DNA of 64,000 bases from Typhlomys cinereus (taxonomy: Eukaryota; Chordata; Mammalia; Rodentia; Platacanthomyidae), in assembly GCA_023101885.1 (NCBI GenBank), contig JALPQD010000233.1:2769501-2833500 (forward strand), read 5' to 3'. Below are positions 36,440 to 48,556 of this stretch, piece after piece. Numbering within the stretch: the first letter of the stretch is position 1; each line of letters opens with the position of its first letter. The notes below the pieces were generated by a model that did not search any database, was not told where the DNA came from, and saw nothing but the letters and a program-made list of their open reading frames with translations. The position numbers were made by a program, and so were the translations under genes.

Positions 36440-36830
36440 CAGTTAATGTTAGTGTTGCTGGGTGAATGCAGGACTCAAACAACCTAGGGGAGCAAGAGGG
36501 TTTATTCTAGTTATAGACCATAATCAGGAGCCAAGGAAACTGGCTACGACACTTCCAGAGGGATTGCTAAAAGAGGAGTAAACCTCTTCACTTGCCAGTC
36601 TGTGAGCCTATTAAAGAATGCCAAGCTATGTCAATATATTGATTCAGCATACTCTAACATACCTACCTGTCCAGAGAATGGTGCCACTTGCCACATGCTG
36701 GGCTTTCCCAAATTAATTAGATCATCTTATTCGAACTTGCCTTAACTACCAATTCTTCATATATTTGCCCAGCATTTAGCCTTCAATTTTTAGGTTGACA
36801 ACTATATCAACCTGGCACAAGTGGGGATGG
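36440..36830 (-). mobile_element. URR1-like rodent repeat (old)
   Basis: The plus strand has GAATGGTGCCACTTGCCACATGCTGGGCTTTCCC followed by AATTAATTAGATCA and TTGACAACTATATCAACC, the diverged complement of the URR1-like pattern seen at 31.9 and 51 kb. Confidence 0.45.
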
Positions 36831-37513
36831 ATTTATTAATTCTACTGTGATACTTATTTCATAATAGGTCTATATATGAAGTCATTGTGCTGTTCATTTG
36901 TATATATACAAATTTTGCCAATTATACATCAATAAAATTGGGAAAATCAAAGCAAAGAAGAGGAGCTTATGATGCAATGTACTTAAGACCCACAGTAGCC
37001 ACAAGCAGAACCAGTGTCACTAGGAGACCTGGATCCTGCAGACAATGCCTGCAAGCAGTGAGCCATGGAATGGAGCAGTCATCTGCCTGGTCCTGTGCCT
37101 TGGATTTCTCACTTATATGCAAAGCTGGAGAAAACAAGAATAACAAAAATGCCAACAGCAACTAACTCTAATTCCTTTTATTTCTAATTCTATTATTTCA
37201 TGATTTTTACAAAAGAGATGCCATTAGTTGTTAGATTATGAAAGAGCTGAGACGTAAACTTTTAAAACAAAGTTGTACTCCCTAAAATTAAAACTGTTTT
37301 TGACAATAGAAGACATTTTCAAGTTTCATTACTATCTGTGTATCTGAGATGATGCTAATGGCAAAAGAATTCATACTTGAGAGGCTCATGTACAGGAAAC
37401 AAAAATGACTCTTGAATAAACAGGCTGCTTTGTGCTGCCTGCCATTAAGCCAGACACCCCAGGAAAGACTTTTACCTGCAAATACCAGGTCTCTTCTTCT
37501 TGAAAGAGCTCAC

Positions 37514-37614
37514 CTTTCCTCCTTTCCTGTGGCACCTCAGAACTCCACGCCTACAGAGATAGATTTGCTGTTTCAAGTTTCCCTGTGAAATCCTTGCCTC
37601 ACACTTGCCAGGAG
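37514..37614 (-). other. PEX2: Probable non-coding 5' exon of PEX2
   Basis: On the minus strand a strong acceptor (CCTTTTTTTCTTCCTATAG ending at 37615) and a consensus donor (AAAG/GTGAGC, GT at 37513-37512) bound a 101-nt segment. It lies between the CpG island and the coding exon, in the right order and strand for a PEX2 5' UTR exon. It lies in a stretch where I recognise no repeat. This is inferred from splice signals only. Confidence 0.5.
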
Positions 37615-37699
37615 CTATAGGAAGAAAAAAAGGTTAGAGAGAGTTCCTTTCCCTCACTCTACTAATCTAATTCATTGCCAAGGACTGTCAGTTCTTTGT

Positions 37700-38230
37700 C
37701 CAAAGTCGTTTTTCTAATCCATTCATCACCCTCCATCTGCTACAACCCTTTTCTCAATTCTGGCTGTTCTCTCCTCCTCAGGGATTACATCTAGTTGGTT
37801 TACTTTCCACAACTTCAGGGATGGCTCACCCTTCCATCATTCTAGAACACAAGTCTCTCCCAATCTAGTCCCAGCTTGCTTTCCTTCCTAAGGCACAGGC
37901 ACCAAGTCATAAAGTTCAACTTCTCGCATGGAACATATGTTCTCACTCTTTAACTGAAAACTAAGTACTGGCTCAAGAACTACTTCCTCCCAACTGCACA
38001 TTTGGCTTAGCTACCCCATCTAGTTGTTCCTTTAGTTTTCATCTTCCCTTCTTGGCCTCTATGCTCTGGACATAATGTACTTTTTAATTGTCTGTTTCCT
38101 CCACTACAGAATAAGCACTGATGTAATGATTACTTGGGTACTATCGCAGTTGAATCATAGCAACTATTATGGTTCCTGGTACACAGGAGGCAAAACTGTA
38201 ACTACTTGATGAACAGATAAGTGAACAGGA
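37700..38230 (+). mobile_element. L2 LINE remnant
   Basis: A pyrimidine-rich stretch with CTCAAGAACTACTTCCTCCC, then CACTACAGAATAAGC, and GTTCCTGGTACACAGGAGGC...ACTTGATGAACAGATAAGTGAACAG, the expected motif order for an L2 3' end. Confidence 0.5.
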
Positions 38231-38239
38231 TGAAAATGT

Positions 38240-40500
38240 GGGGGTAGAAAACACAAATTCTACCCACTAACCTTTCAAAATTATTTCCTTACCATATCAA
38301 GAATATTGATTGCTATTTACTTCACCATGGCTGTGGTCACAGTGATAAAATAGTGTGAAAGACAGTCTCAATCATTGCAGAGCATGCAATCAATTGGGGA
38401 AGGAGAAGGCAGACTATGGCATATAATAAAGGGGCAAGCACAGTGAGTGTGGTCAGTGATACTGTGTTCACGACTGTAACCCAGAGCGCAGAAGGTGGAT
38501 TTCTGGAGAGATAGTATCTAATTAGGCTCTGGGAAGGAACAGTCCTGTTTCTACAGTTAAGTAAAACATTGCCAGTAGAGGGAATTGCAAAGGAACCAGA
38601 GGTGTGAGGAAAAGCAGAAGGCTGGAAAGGGAACCTGCAGAGCTCAGCCCAAGGGGCTGCATGTCACCAGGATGACAGAGACCACGGGCAGTCCTAAGCC
38701 AAAGCTAATCAATGTTTCATGTTAGACCTCTTGTTAAGGCCACTCTGTGAATGGATTCCTGGCAACCTTGAGAAGGGCTGGAGGCAGCTGCCACTTTACA
38801 GGCTGTTTAGGTCATCTAGGAAGAAACTGATGATGGTGTAAATTAAAAACGCATCGGTGGGGAGAAAATAAAAAGATATGGTTGAAATCTACGAGGTGGA
38901 GAATTGATATTATTTGGCAAAAAGGAGGGAAAATATTTGACTAAGTGACTTGAGAACGACCCAGTTTTCTAATAAGGAAAAGATACAATTTTCAAGGTTA
39001 TGAGTTCAAATGAGACACTTTAGTAGTAGCCATGTGAACAAATGAGAAGAGAATTTCAATTGAGAATTTTTTTATATAAATCTAAAACCATTTTGACAGG
39101 CTTATCTACTTTGAATTTACTCAATATCATAAAATGCTAAAATTTGGAAGGTGGTGATCTAATCAAGATTGGGAGACGATGTGTATTCACAACATACTCA
39201 ACTTTCTTTGTAATAATCTTATTTTCATTGACACATAGACATAAGAGAGTACATATACTGTTGCACACTCTAATTATCTTATAACGTAGTCTTTAGCATG
39301 TGAATTGTGTACCCTCACTACTCGACTATTCAGTTTTCAAACTTGAGAGAGCTAACACTATCACTTCAGGACGGGCTGTCAATAGGCTTCATTCCTAGGC
39401 CTTCTGATTTAGTGTATCTGGATGGAACCTAAGTATTCACATTTCTAACAAACTCCCTGGAAGTTTTGGGAACTACTAGGCTACAAAGTCTCAGAGAAAC
39501 ATTCATCTTTTTTTTTTTTTTTTTTGAGGTGTGAGGTGTGAGGGGGGAGCATGTCATGTGTATAGCTCAATACTGTGTGCTAACCCTCTAACTCATTTCT
39601 GGTTAGTTCTCATCTCTTCATCCACAGAGCTGTTGCAATTCTTTCCCTGACTCAAGATTTATTTCTTCCATTAAGCAATTCTTATGAAATTAAAGAGCAA
39701 TCACTGAGTTTATAAAAATCTCTCAATCACAACTGAAACTTGGAATGCAGAGAAAGTAATATGTCCTTGCTTTCATTTAAGGATCAGAACAAAGGTCTAG
39801 AAAGGGAGGCAAGCAAGAAAATGGACAACTAAAGCTATAAGTGACAATGGAACTATAGGTCTCAGCATCCCAAGTTCTCAATGGCATAGAAAAATTTCAA
39901 AATAATCTCATTAAACACACATACAATTATTATCTGTAGTCAACAAAACTTCCCTAATCTGACTTTTATATGTAAATATATTTAATATGTATTATTTTAA
40001 AGCTTCATCAGCTCACTCAAGTTTCCATCATTACTTGCCCACATCCAACATAGTTAACATTGTGAGCCCAATACATTCCTGACCCCAGTATCGGTTAATA
40101 TAGAGTGCTTTGCTACCCAGAACCAAGTGGGCCAGTTGATGAATCTTTAAGTGCTGGAAATGCAACAGTTCCAGACTATGGCTCCTAAGTATTATATTAA
40201 TCTTACAGCTCTAGAACTTATCATGAAGATGGGTTTAAAGGATTTGCTCTGGGTGTGTGTTTGTAATCTTCTGTGAAGCAAGGTGAGTAATTTGGTAGAT
40301 AGCATACTAAATGAACACTTTGGGAATGAATGCATGTACATGAAGCAGAGAGCCACTGAAAATAGCTCTGCATCAATTTCCTTATTGGTATCTGGTGAGA
40401 AAGTATTTAAGGAACAATTTCCTCAGAGGCAAAATTTAGAGAAACCTCCTTTCTGAAGGAATCTTACTAGAGACTAGTAAGACAGGATTATCTTGTTTAA
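38240..40500. other. Intronic DNA, nothing identified
   Basis: Only a T-run (39507-39525) followed by GAGGTGTGAGGTGTGAGG was noted. No coding signal. Confidence 0.5.
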
Positions 40501-40510
40501 TTATTTTTAT

Positions 40511-40645
40511 AGGGCAGAGAAAGAGAGGATAACTTTGAGAAGTCTGTTTTTTCCTTTCACCATTTGGGCTTCAGGAAATCGACCTCTGGTCATCAGGTTT
40601 GTGAGCAGACTTCTTTACCTGTTGAGCTATCTCACAGACCCAAGA
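40511..40645 (-). mobile_element. B3/B2-like rodent SINE (old)
   Basis: The plus strand has CACCATTTGGGCTTCAGGAAATCGACCTCTGGTCATCAGG, then TTTACCTGTTGAGCTATCTCACAGACCC, the complement of a B3/B2 SINE with its tRNA head at the right. Confidence 0.72.
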
Positions 40646-41109
40646 ATAGTCATTTTTTCCGACTGTCAGGAAAAGGAGACTAAAGACTTAACACAGTCTC
40701 TGACAAATGCAATACTTAACAATACTTATAAAAAATTCTCATCCCTTCTGCTACAGTTTAACATTTTTTTCTTTCTCTTTTCCCTCCCCAGGCCTGGCCT
40801 CAGTGTAGATTAAGAACAGCTGGGCTCACTCTCCTCCCTAAGACTCTGTAATAGACCAAAAGACCTATTATTAAACTGCTCTTCAGCCTTTGCTCCTCCA
40901 GAGGAATAATTTGTTTCTCTGATTTTTTTTTTTTGTTTTAGATTTTATTTCCAAGGCTTTATTTGTTTTTCTGACTTGTTTTGGTCATAAACCTAGAACA
41001 AGCACTGTCTATTACACACTACAGTTTGTTAGCATGGAATGCCTCTCCTACCTTACATCCCTTCTTAGGCAACTGTGACAGACTGGAGAAAGCTAAATTA
41101 AAATCCAAC

Positions 41110-41240
41110 CGTTTGAGGCTCAAACTCTAGTTCTGTCTCCTACTTGCTAGGCAATGGAAACTTCTGAGCTTCAGATTTTCCTGCTAACAGTTGGAAACGG
41201 CATTTTTTTGCTGCGCTGTTAGACTACACTAGATAATGTT
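41110..41240 (+). mobile_element. MIR SINE remnant
   Basis: CAAACTCTAGTTCTGTCTCCTACTTGC, then CTTCTGAGCTTCAGATTTTCCTGCTAAC, matches the MIR core (CTGGCTCTGCCACTTAC...CCTCAGTTTCCTCATCTGT). Confidence 0.6.
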
Positions 41241-41249
41241 ACAAAAGTA

Positions 41250-44200
41250 ACTTGGAGACTAAAGAAGTCTTATTACTGCACTTATTACTTGGCTAAGGAT
41301 AGACATAAAAAGGCTGCATGTTAGTTCTGGTGAATCTTATTTGAAAAGACTAAAGTTCTCATTACTATGCTAAAGTCTAAATCAACTTGTGTCAAAAGAA
41401 CATTTCCAAAAAATAATGACAGCACCATGAAAATATAAATGTGGTAGATAAACTGTGGATGTTATGTCACCAATATGGTTAGGCCAGGCAGGAGGGAACT
41501 GATCCCACCTGTAGTTTGCTTTTGTCTGAAAGAAGAGTCAGTAGAATTCCTAGAGAATGAGGCTGGATTCAGTATTGCTAGCTCCCTTGGAAATTTTAAG
41601 CTCATCAATGTGGGTCATATTATTACCAGGAAGTAAAGAAACCCCAGGAACACACACTGACACTGTCTATGAGGCACTTTGATGCATGGGACCTTCCACA
41701 GGCAGTGCAAGCATACAATCCTGGGTTGTATAATATTCAGTTCTTCCTCTTCCCCAGCCTCACCTCACCTATCTTTTCCTGACAGGTACAGACCTTCGAG
41801 AATATTGGATTTACAGAACAGTAGTGACTAAGTGAAGAAACTGATGAAAAAAATATAAACATAAGTTAATTTGATTATAGAATCCCCTTCCTTCCACCAC
41901 AATGTAAGATTTGTCTGTAATAGGTGTGAATTCAGTACAGAAAAATGCTATAAATCACGTAAAATTATTTTCAACGTAATGTGAATAGTATGTATTTTTG
42001 TGAATTCTAATTTTTTGACAAAGATTCACATTCAATTTAGACAATGTTGATTGAGCATATAAATACCAGGCATTATCTTAGGTCATGACCTATCTACTCC
42101 TGTGGGTGCTCAGGCCTCCGTGGTATATCATGTTACCTCTCTTTAGACCACCCCACTGATATGTGCATTTCCCTTCACTAATCCAACATTTGACCCAAAG
42201 GTTTCTACTCTAAGTTTCCATTCTATGGGTATAATAACAGCTACCAAGAGAGCACTTTGATCTACTGTCTTATCTGTAAGTTTATAGGTTATCTCCCCTA
42301 TTGATTCCCCACAAAATTTTTTTAAATAGGTTCTTGTTCTAGTTTAACGAGCGGTTCTTGAGTTCAATCAGAAAGCTCTTGGTTGCTTCCTTGATACTCA
42401 TGCCACTATTACACTGGTAGTCACCTGTTGTCATGGTGATTTATATTACAACTTACAGATTTCATACCATTGATGAGGCTTGTGTCTATTTCCTTCCCCC
42501 CCAGAAGCTTCTACAGTATTCCTTGGCAAGCTGTCTAGGAAGGAGAAAGTCCACAGACCAGTTCCAGTTGATATAGTTTGCCCATGTTCTATGATCCATT
42601 TGTGTTGCATCTTTAGTAATAGGGTCTTCCTGTAAATTTTCTTTTAAGACAAACCGATTCAGCACTAAGAACTGTGGACACCAATCATTAGACATGTCAC
42701 ACTGCTTTTCTCTCAGAAAAAAAAAAAACAACTGAAAATATCATTGCAAAAAGCAGCAACCTACAACCTTAATCTCTTAAATAATTTACGTGCTTCAGTT
42801 TAGGTTTCCATTTCTCAGAATAAAAACTTTCTCATCTATTATGTTCAAAACTTGCAACAAGTGAGTTTATCTCACTGAGGAAGGAGTTATTCAGGTCATA
42901 TTTCACAGCTTCTATTGAGTATAGTACAAATTATGAATGAATATATTTTATTTAAAAACATGCTATTGACAGAAATCTATCAATAGTAATGTGGGTATTG
43001 TCAAGGGCCTGTCAATAGTAATCTAATTATGATTAAGGGGATAACATGGATTTTAGCTATAATACCAAGTAACATCTTCTACATTGCTGCTATCAATATA
43101 CACATTATTATTGACCTGTTCTGAGACTCTCAGTGCTAGATGTATTACCATTAAACATATCTGTCAATGCATACTGCCTACAGAAATTCTACATTAAAAT
43201 TTACAGTCTTGTAAACTTTGTCAGCAGAAACATGTGAATTCCAATTAATCTCTAAGTTATCACATGTGCCTCTTCCCCCACCCCCGTTAGGTAGTTTCTG
43301 CAGCTTTACAATAATAAAATAATCTTCAGTATGACAAAGTCACTGTCTTAGGTACTCTGTTCATCAAAGTGGATGTGACTGTGTTCACTTCATTTTTAAA
43401 ATTTTTAAAAATTTCTTGCTAATACTTCATAATGTGATGCAATACGCATAATGTGAGTGGAGATCTTACATTTTGGACCTATGTTCCACTATTCATTTCC
43501 TTTGTGTAGTCTCATAGATTTACTGTCCATTGTATTGAAATCAATACTAACAAATGGGACATGCATCAAAGAGGGATTTAACAGGACAACAATTCCCAGA
43601 ACACATCTGAAACACAGGTAAAAGAGAAAAGCACTAGCTGACACCCATTAGAACACCATGACCTCTGGAACTGCATACGCCCCAACCCCAAAACACTCAT
43701 GTTCAATCCCACTTCCACCACAGACTTGCTAAATGAATTGTCATTATCCTGTTTTTAACCCCCTTCTGCTATACCTAAACCCAGTGTCCATAGTTTATAG
43801 ATAGCTAAAATAAATATGGTTAGATAGATATTTATAAATCTCAATTATGCTCATTTGGATACAGCTAAGATATATGAAGTTTTAAAACTGTGGTCATTAG
43901 CTCTCAAAACTGCTTTTAATTTGAAAGTTCAAATTCTACTATGTGGTTCCTGGAAAGGTGATAAATTGCCACGAAGAGAAAAAGGCACTTTGTTCATTTG
44001 AGACAAAGAAACTAAAAACAAATGGTAGAACTTTAAAGACTAATTTATCGCACATAGAAGTGGAGGGCCTTGATGTATGTTATCTCTAACATACTTGTTT
44101 AAGTATCCAAAGTCAATGGAAAACAGGACTTTCAAACCTTAAAGCAATATCTTACACCTTGACTTAGCTTCATGCAAGTTTTTTAAAGAGAATAGTAAGG

Positions 44201-45190
44201 CTTTCATAATATTTTCCTTAAGAAAGATGAAAATTCAGAGTATTTTACATTACATACAGCAAAACTGAAAAGATGTTTGAGGACAGATGAATCACGGAAG
44301 CTCTCATATTCTCTATTCTAGTTCAGAGTCACCATTTTACCACACTTCTAGAACAACAACAACAATTTTACCAACTCTGTCTATTTATGTGGACAGACTC
44401 CTTCCAGGAAGTGTGTTAAGAAATCATGGAAGAGGAAGGTTGTTATGAAATGAAAATAAAAAAAGCCCTTCCCAACTGGAGCAATGAGAATATTGAAAAC
44501 TGAGTTTTTGGAATATGCTACAAAATATAGAGAAAACAGAGCACGGTAGATGAGAGAACACACAGGAAGTCATAGCATTAAAGAAGATAATCACAAGCTT
44601 GTTAGTTTATAATCAGAGTGAACATGTACTACTTTGTGATGTTATTATGTACTAGCAAGTGACTAGTACAGTTAACTGCCATGCATGAAATTAAAATATC
44701 AAATCATTTATTCCTTGTAATACTAATAAAGATATGGTTTCATTCTTAAATGAGTTATGTATAGAATGGTAATATAAAACTGACAATGCTAGAAGGGGCA
44801 GAATCATAATGTGTTCCTGTGTCCTATACTGACAAGGTAGTGGTGGGCCTCCAACATGAGTCTAAATATGTTAAGATGGCAATAAAAGACTCCTGATTAA
44901 ATTATTTTAAGAGACCAAGTAGTAAATCTGAGGCTGGAACCCAAGGATTAGCACAGAAGCCACAGGAGTCACTTGAAGCAAATACACCTTAAATTATTTT
45001 GTGAGTTTGGGAGGAGATTTTAGAATTCACAAACTTGAGAGAATTTCAAACGACTTGAAAATTACAGCATCATATAGTTTTTATGCACTTTTTATGGCAT
45101 AAAATAATACAGACATATATTCAAAGGAACAATCAGGTATCAGTCATGGCATAGGATTATCATGTGATACACAGTCATGCTTTTTTTAAT
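41250..45190. other. Intronic DNA, nothing identified
   Basis: No exon-like or recognisable repeat sequence noted in about 3.9 kb. Confidence 0.45.
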
Positions 45191-45194
45191 ACTC

Positions 45195-45310
45195 TTTGTA
45201 ACTGAATCCTTATGATAGGTGTTTTATTGTCTCTCTTAAGGGTGAAAATGGAAGCTTGAGAAGACAAACAACTTATTTAACATCGGTTGACAATTGGTAG
45301 CTTTCCAGCA
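45195..45310 (-). mobile_element. Possible MIR SINE remnant
   Basis: GGGTGAAAATGGAAGCTTGAGAAGACAAACAACTTATTTAAC is a weak match to the complement of the MIR core. Confidence 0.35.
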
Positions 45311-45319
45311 CTAAAAAAA

Positions 45320-47335
45320 TTGTGAAACACACTAGAAAGTCATGCAATGAAAATTTAATTCCATGTAATACAAGGTGAATTTTTGCTCTTTGGGGTATCT
45401 AATAGACCAAATTGATAGCCAAGGTCTCTAAATAAAAATAGAGAAATTAAAGGAATATGGTAAACTGCCCATACTCTCTCCTACCTTCCCTCTTCCTTTC
45501 TATATACATATGTACAAAGGGACTGAATGTCAAACCTGAACAAAGACAATGTGGTGAAAAGCATGGCTTGACTATTTAACTGTTACAAACACAGACTTAC
45601 ATGCAAGGTAGAAGCTGTAGCAACTCAGCCTCTGAACACTGGGGTTTGGCATGTTTGTTTTTACTTTAGTGTTTTAATGAGAAATGACAACTTGGATGGT
45701 ATTTTATCTCATTTTAATGATAAGTAAGAAGAGCTTTGATTTTTAAAAGATATTAACATGGAGAAAAAGGCAATATGAAAATGGGTGCTTTGAACGTATA
45801 GAGAGCTATATGCTGAAAAAAGATATACGGCCTACAAGGAGACGGACTAAAGATGTGAGACCCTTTCCTGTCTTCCTCACTCTTACATAGGGTTGGGTTT
45901 GAAAGAAAAGTGCCACATCCACAGCCCTGGGGCAAATGAAGAAGTCTGGGGCTTTTCTACTAAAGTTTTCATTCTGGCAGAATGGAAAAAGGGTCACAGC
46001 TTAGAAACTACTACTGCTTCACAAGAGAAAGACAAAGGATATGTGCAGCTTGCTTCTGGCTTGCTCGGCCTAAATCATTATCATGCGGAGAAGGGAAAAA
46101 AAAAAATAACTGAAGCAATTCCAAGTAAAACTTTGGTCCAGACATAAGAACTTAATATGGCACACATACCCTTTGTGCGATAGGAACAGGAAACCAACAG
46201 GATGCTGTGAACACATGGAGTTAGGACTTGCAGTGTTGCTAGAGAAGCAATCATGACAACTCTGACAGCTTCTTTAAAATGGAAAATACCTGCCCTCCTT
46301 ATTTCAAGGACTATTAGGAACATCAGTATATGCAAAATTTTACAGCTGAAATAAGTATGAGCAAGGAAAGGAGTTTTGACTGATCATTAAGACAGGGTTA
46401 AATATGAAACATTTATAAAATGAAATTAAATATGCACATTTGTATCTTTCAGAAACTGTGAACATAATTTTTGAAACTATAATAATCAAATGAATGCACG
46501 GTAGATATAAATGAGTGATTATTCTAAGAAACAGACTTTTTCTGCTAGAAGGAAAGGCAGATCCCCTTTTGGTCCAAACTGGGGATTAAAAATGGGGATT
46601 AAATCCTAAGGGGAATCCTGTTCTAAATGGGCACATAAGTAGCGGCTCTGGTTCTGCTACAGCTGATAGTTGGCGGCTTGCTTTTGCCTCTCCTTTGCTT
46701 TAAACTTTAAAACCACACATTGAGTTTTCTCTCTAATTTGTAAAAGTGAAACTTAGACCAAAAGATAAAGTTGGTCAAAAGTAAACTGGAAATCCTAAGA
46801 ACCAATTCTCTTGGCTTTAATAGTCTACTTCGTTAATTTTTTGGATTCAAGAAACTTATGACAGAAAGAAGATCGAGTGAGAGACAGAGACAGAGAGAGA
46901 CAGAGCATTCCAAGTTCATTCTAGGGGTTTAACTAAAGATGTTTGATTACAAACTGACAGGTGACAGGTGAGCCTTAGTCACCCTGCACCAGCTACAAGA
47001 ACTCCAAAGATTTGAGCTTTCAACAGCCGAGTTTCATTCTGTGAAAAGCCCTTTTACTAAGTATTAGGTGTATGAAAATGGAACTTAAATAAGTTAGACT
47101 ATATAGCGATGATGGTCCCATTCCTTATCAGACACCAGTGTGCTATTCATTACCGTTCCCCAACACTGCATATCTTCCAAAGCCTCTGCCCCCACTGTAG
47201 AGCCAAAAGTGCATTTAAGTGAACGGGCTTTGAAACAGGCTGAAAACCTCAACGCATTGAAAAACAAACAGTAGACTCCTTTCCCTGAACTCTCGAGATT
47301 TTACTCAAAGCTGGAATCCTACGGGATTCTTAAAG
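45320..47335. other. Intronic DNA before the CpG island
   Basis: Nothing identified apart from a short (GACAGA)-type repeat at 46876-46906. Confidence 0.45.
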
Positions 47336-47772
47336 CCTAAGAATCTTCCTACGAAATCAGCCTCCCCCCGAGGGCCAGGGCCGACTGCACGGCCCCGCAG
47401 AGAAGTCGCTTTCGGGAACGCGGAGGTGTGACGGCCGGGTTTTTAGAGGAGCGATCGGAAGGGTAGCGCGAGGAGTTCGGAGGTGCTTTATGGTCTTTCC
47501 CGAAATCAGCGGACTGATTCGCTTCTTCCGGGAAGACAGGAAGCCGAGGTGCAGGGCGAGCGCGGGGCCACGCTGCCAGAGCTCCAGGCGCGCCCCGGCC
47601 GCGGGCGCTCGCGCTCGGCGGGCACTGACCTTCGGAGTCTGCGACCCGCCCGCGCTCCACCGAGCTGCTTCGCACACATTCTCTGCAAAGATGGGTTTGC
47701 CTAGGCGAATCTGGGTTACCCACGTTTCCGGAACTCGCGGGCTTCCGGAACGACCCTGGACCCGGAAGCTCC

Positions 47773-47792
47773 TAAAAAAAAAAAAAAAAAAA
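47773..47792. repeat. A-tract inside the CpG island
   Basis: A run of about 19-20 A interrupts otherwise GC-rich DNA. On the PEX2 strand it is a T-tract near the presumed start. It could be a nucleosome-excluding element or simply a slippage product. Confidence 0.9.
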
Positions 47793-47858
47793 TGAAATTA
47801 CACCAAGAACTATGCTTGCCAGCGCTGAGAAAGGCCCAACACCACCGAGCGCCGACAA

Positions 47859-47922
47859 GCCGAGGAGCCGAAGGGCCGAGGAGCCGAAGGGCCGAGGAGC
47901 CGAAGGGCCGAGGAGCCGAAGG
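47859..47922. repeat. 16-bp minisatellite, four perfect units, in the PEX2 promoter
   Basis: The unit GCCGAGGAGCCGAAGG is repeated four times without a mismatch (47859, 47875, 47891, 47907), preceded by a partial unit GCCGACAA. It sits less than 20 bp from the nearer CCAAT box, and may overlap the transcription start or first exon of PEX2. Confidence 0.95.
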
Positions 47923-47940
47923 GGACACTTCGCGCACTGT

Positions 47941-47970
47941 GATTGGCCGGCAAAGCCGCCTCTGATTGGC
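47941..47970 (-). promoter_or_regulatory. Paired CCAAT boxes (NF-Y type)
   Basis: Two copies of GATTGGC on plus (GCCAATC on minus) occur 23 bp apart, roughly two helical turns, which is typical of NF-Y-bound divergent or TATA-less CpG promoters. They lie just above the minisatellite and the predicted minus-strand start region. Function is inferred. Confidence 0.6.
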
Positions 47971-48426
47971 AGAAGAGTCACGAAGCGGGCAGCGCGGGGT
48001 CGGGGCCGGGCGTGAAGAGGCTTCGGAGTCGCGGGCCCGCGGGACGCCTGGGCCGTGCGGGCGGGCCCTGGGCTAGCGGACGTCGCGGCGGGTGGCCAGA
48101 TAAGCGCCGCCGGGTGGCGGCGGGGCGCGTACGCACCCCGGGGTCTCCTCCTCCGCCTGAGGTCGCCGGTAGCGGTGACCCGGAGAGGAGCGTGTCCTCC
48201 CGCGGGGCGGCTGGGGATGGCGCCATGGGGCCTGCGCTGCCCCTGCCTGCGCCGTGCAGCCCTCCGCGGTGCTCGGTGGTCCTCCCGGGAGGCCCGCGCA
48301 TCCGGCGCTGCGCTCTGCTCGCAGGACTCCCACCTGGCCCTTGGGACGAATCCCTCACCCCGCAGTGGTGGTCCACCGCAGGAGTGGCCATGACTGGTGG
48401 GTGGGGCGTGAGTTTGGGCGATAATA

Positions 48427-48432
48427 GGTAAA
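48427..48432 (+). promoter_or_regulatory. Possible plus-strand splice donor at the island edge
   Basis: The sequence ATAATAG/GTAAAA lies at the plus-side edge of the CpG island. It would suit a divergent non-coding transcript from the same island. This is a single weak signal; no acceptor or exon is identified. Confidence 0.2.
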
Positions 48433-48541
48433 AATTTCTAAGCAGCAGGCCTTAGTAAGAGCATTTTCATTCTGGTCCCCTACCTCCAGCTCTCACCTTG
48501 CCCTATCCACTGTTAAACACAGCCTTTCCGGTAGAAGCAGT

Positions 48542-48556
48542 GACCCCAAAGCTTTT
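48542..48556 (+). repeat. Target-site duplication (left) of SINE C
   Basis: GACCCCAAAGCTTTT, matching 48807-48821 (GACTCCAAAGCTTTT) with one difference. Confidence 0.88.

Larger units (their letters stand above)
35253..37513 (-). other. PEX2: Predicted last intron of PEX2
   Basis: This interval lies between the predicted non-coding exon and the coding exon. It contains a roughly 98-bp purine tract on the plus strand (a CU-rich tract in the transcript) 186 nt above the acceptor, and a URR1-like repeat at 36440-36830. No other coding signal is seen. Confidence 0.5.
37615..47340 (-). other. PEX2: Predicted first intron of PEX2
   Basis: Roughly 10 kb between the predicted non-coding exon and the CpG island. 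It contains L2-like sequence (37.7-38.23 kb), a B3/B2-like SINE (40.51-40.65 kb), MIR-like pieces (41.11-41.24 and 45.2-45.3 kb), a T-run at 39507-39525 and a GACAGA-rich patch at 46876-46906. No coding region is apparent. Confidence 0.45.
47340..48430 (-). promoter_or_regulatory. PEX2: CpG island, probable PEX2 promoter and first exon
   Basis: About 1.1 kb that is strikingly GC- and CpG-rich inside an AT-rich window. It carries inverted CCAAT boxes (ATTGG on plus, so CCAAT on minus) at 47941-47947 and 47964-47970, and ETS-like CCGGAA cores near 47735 and 47762. CCAAT placed above a minus-strand start would put initiation around 47.85-47.9 kb. It is the only CpG island upstream of PEX2 here. 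A possible minus-strand donor for exon 1 is GAAG/GTCAGT near 47630. The open frames seen across it in several registers are the usual effect of high GC, not evidence of coding. Confidence 0.75.

Noticed and set aside
47349..48431. Many overlapping long frames of 60-162 codons on both strands
   Set aside because: They sit in the CpG island, where stops are rare in all frames; proline/arginine/alanine-rich translations are typical artefacts.
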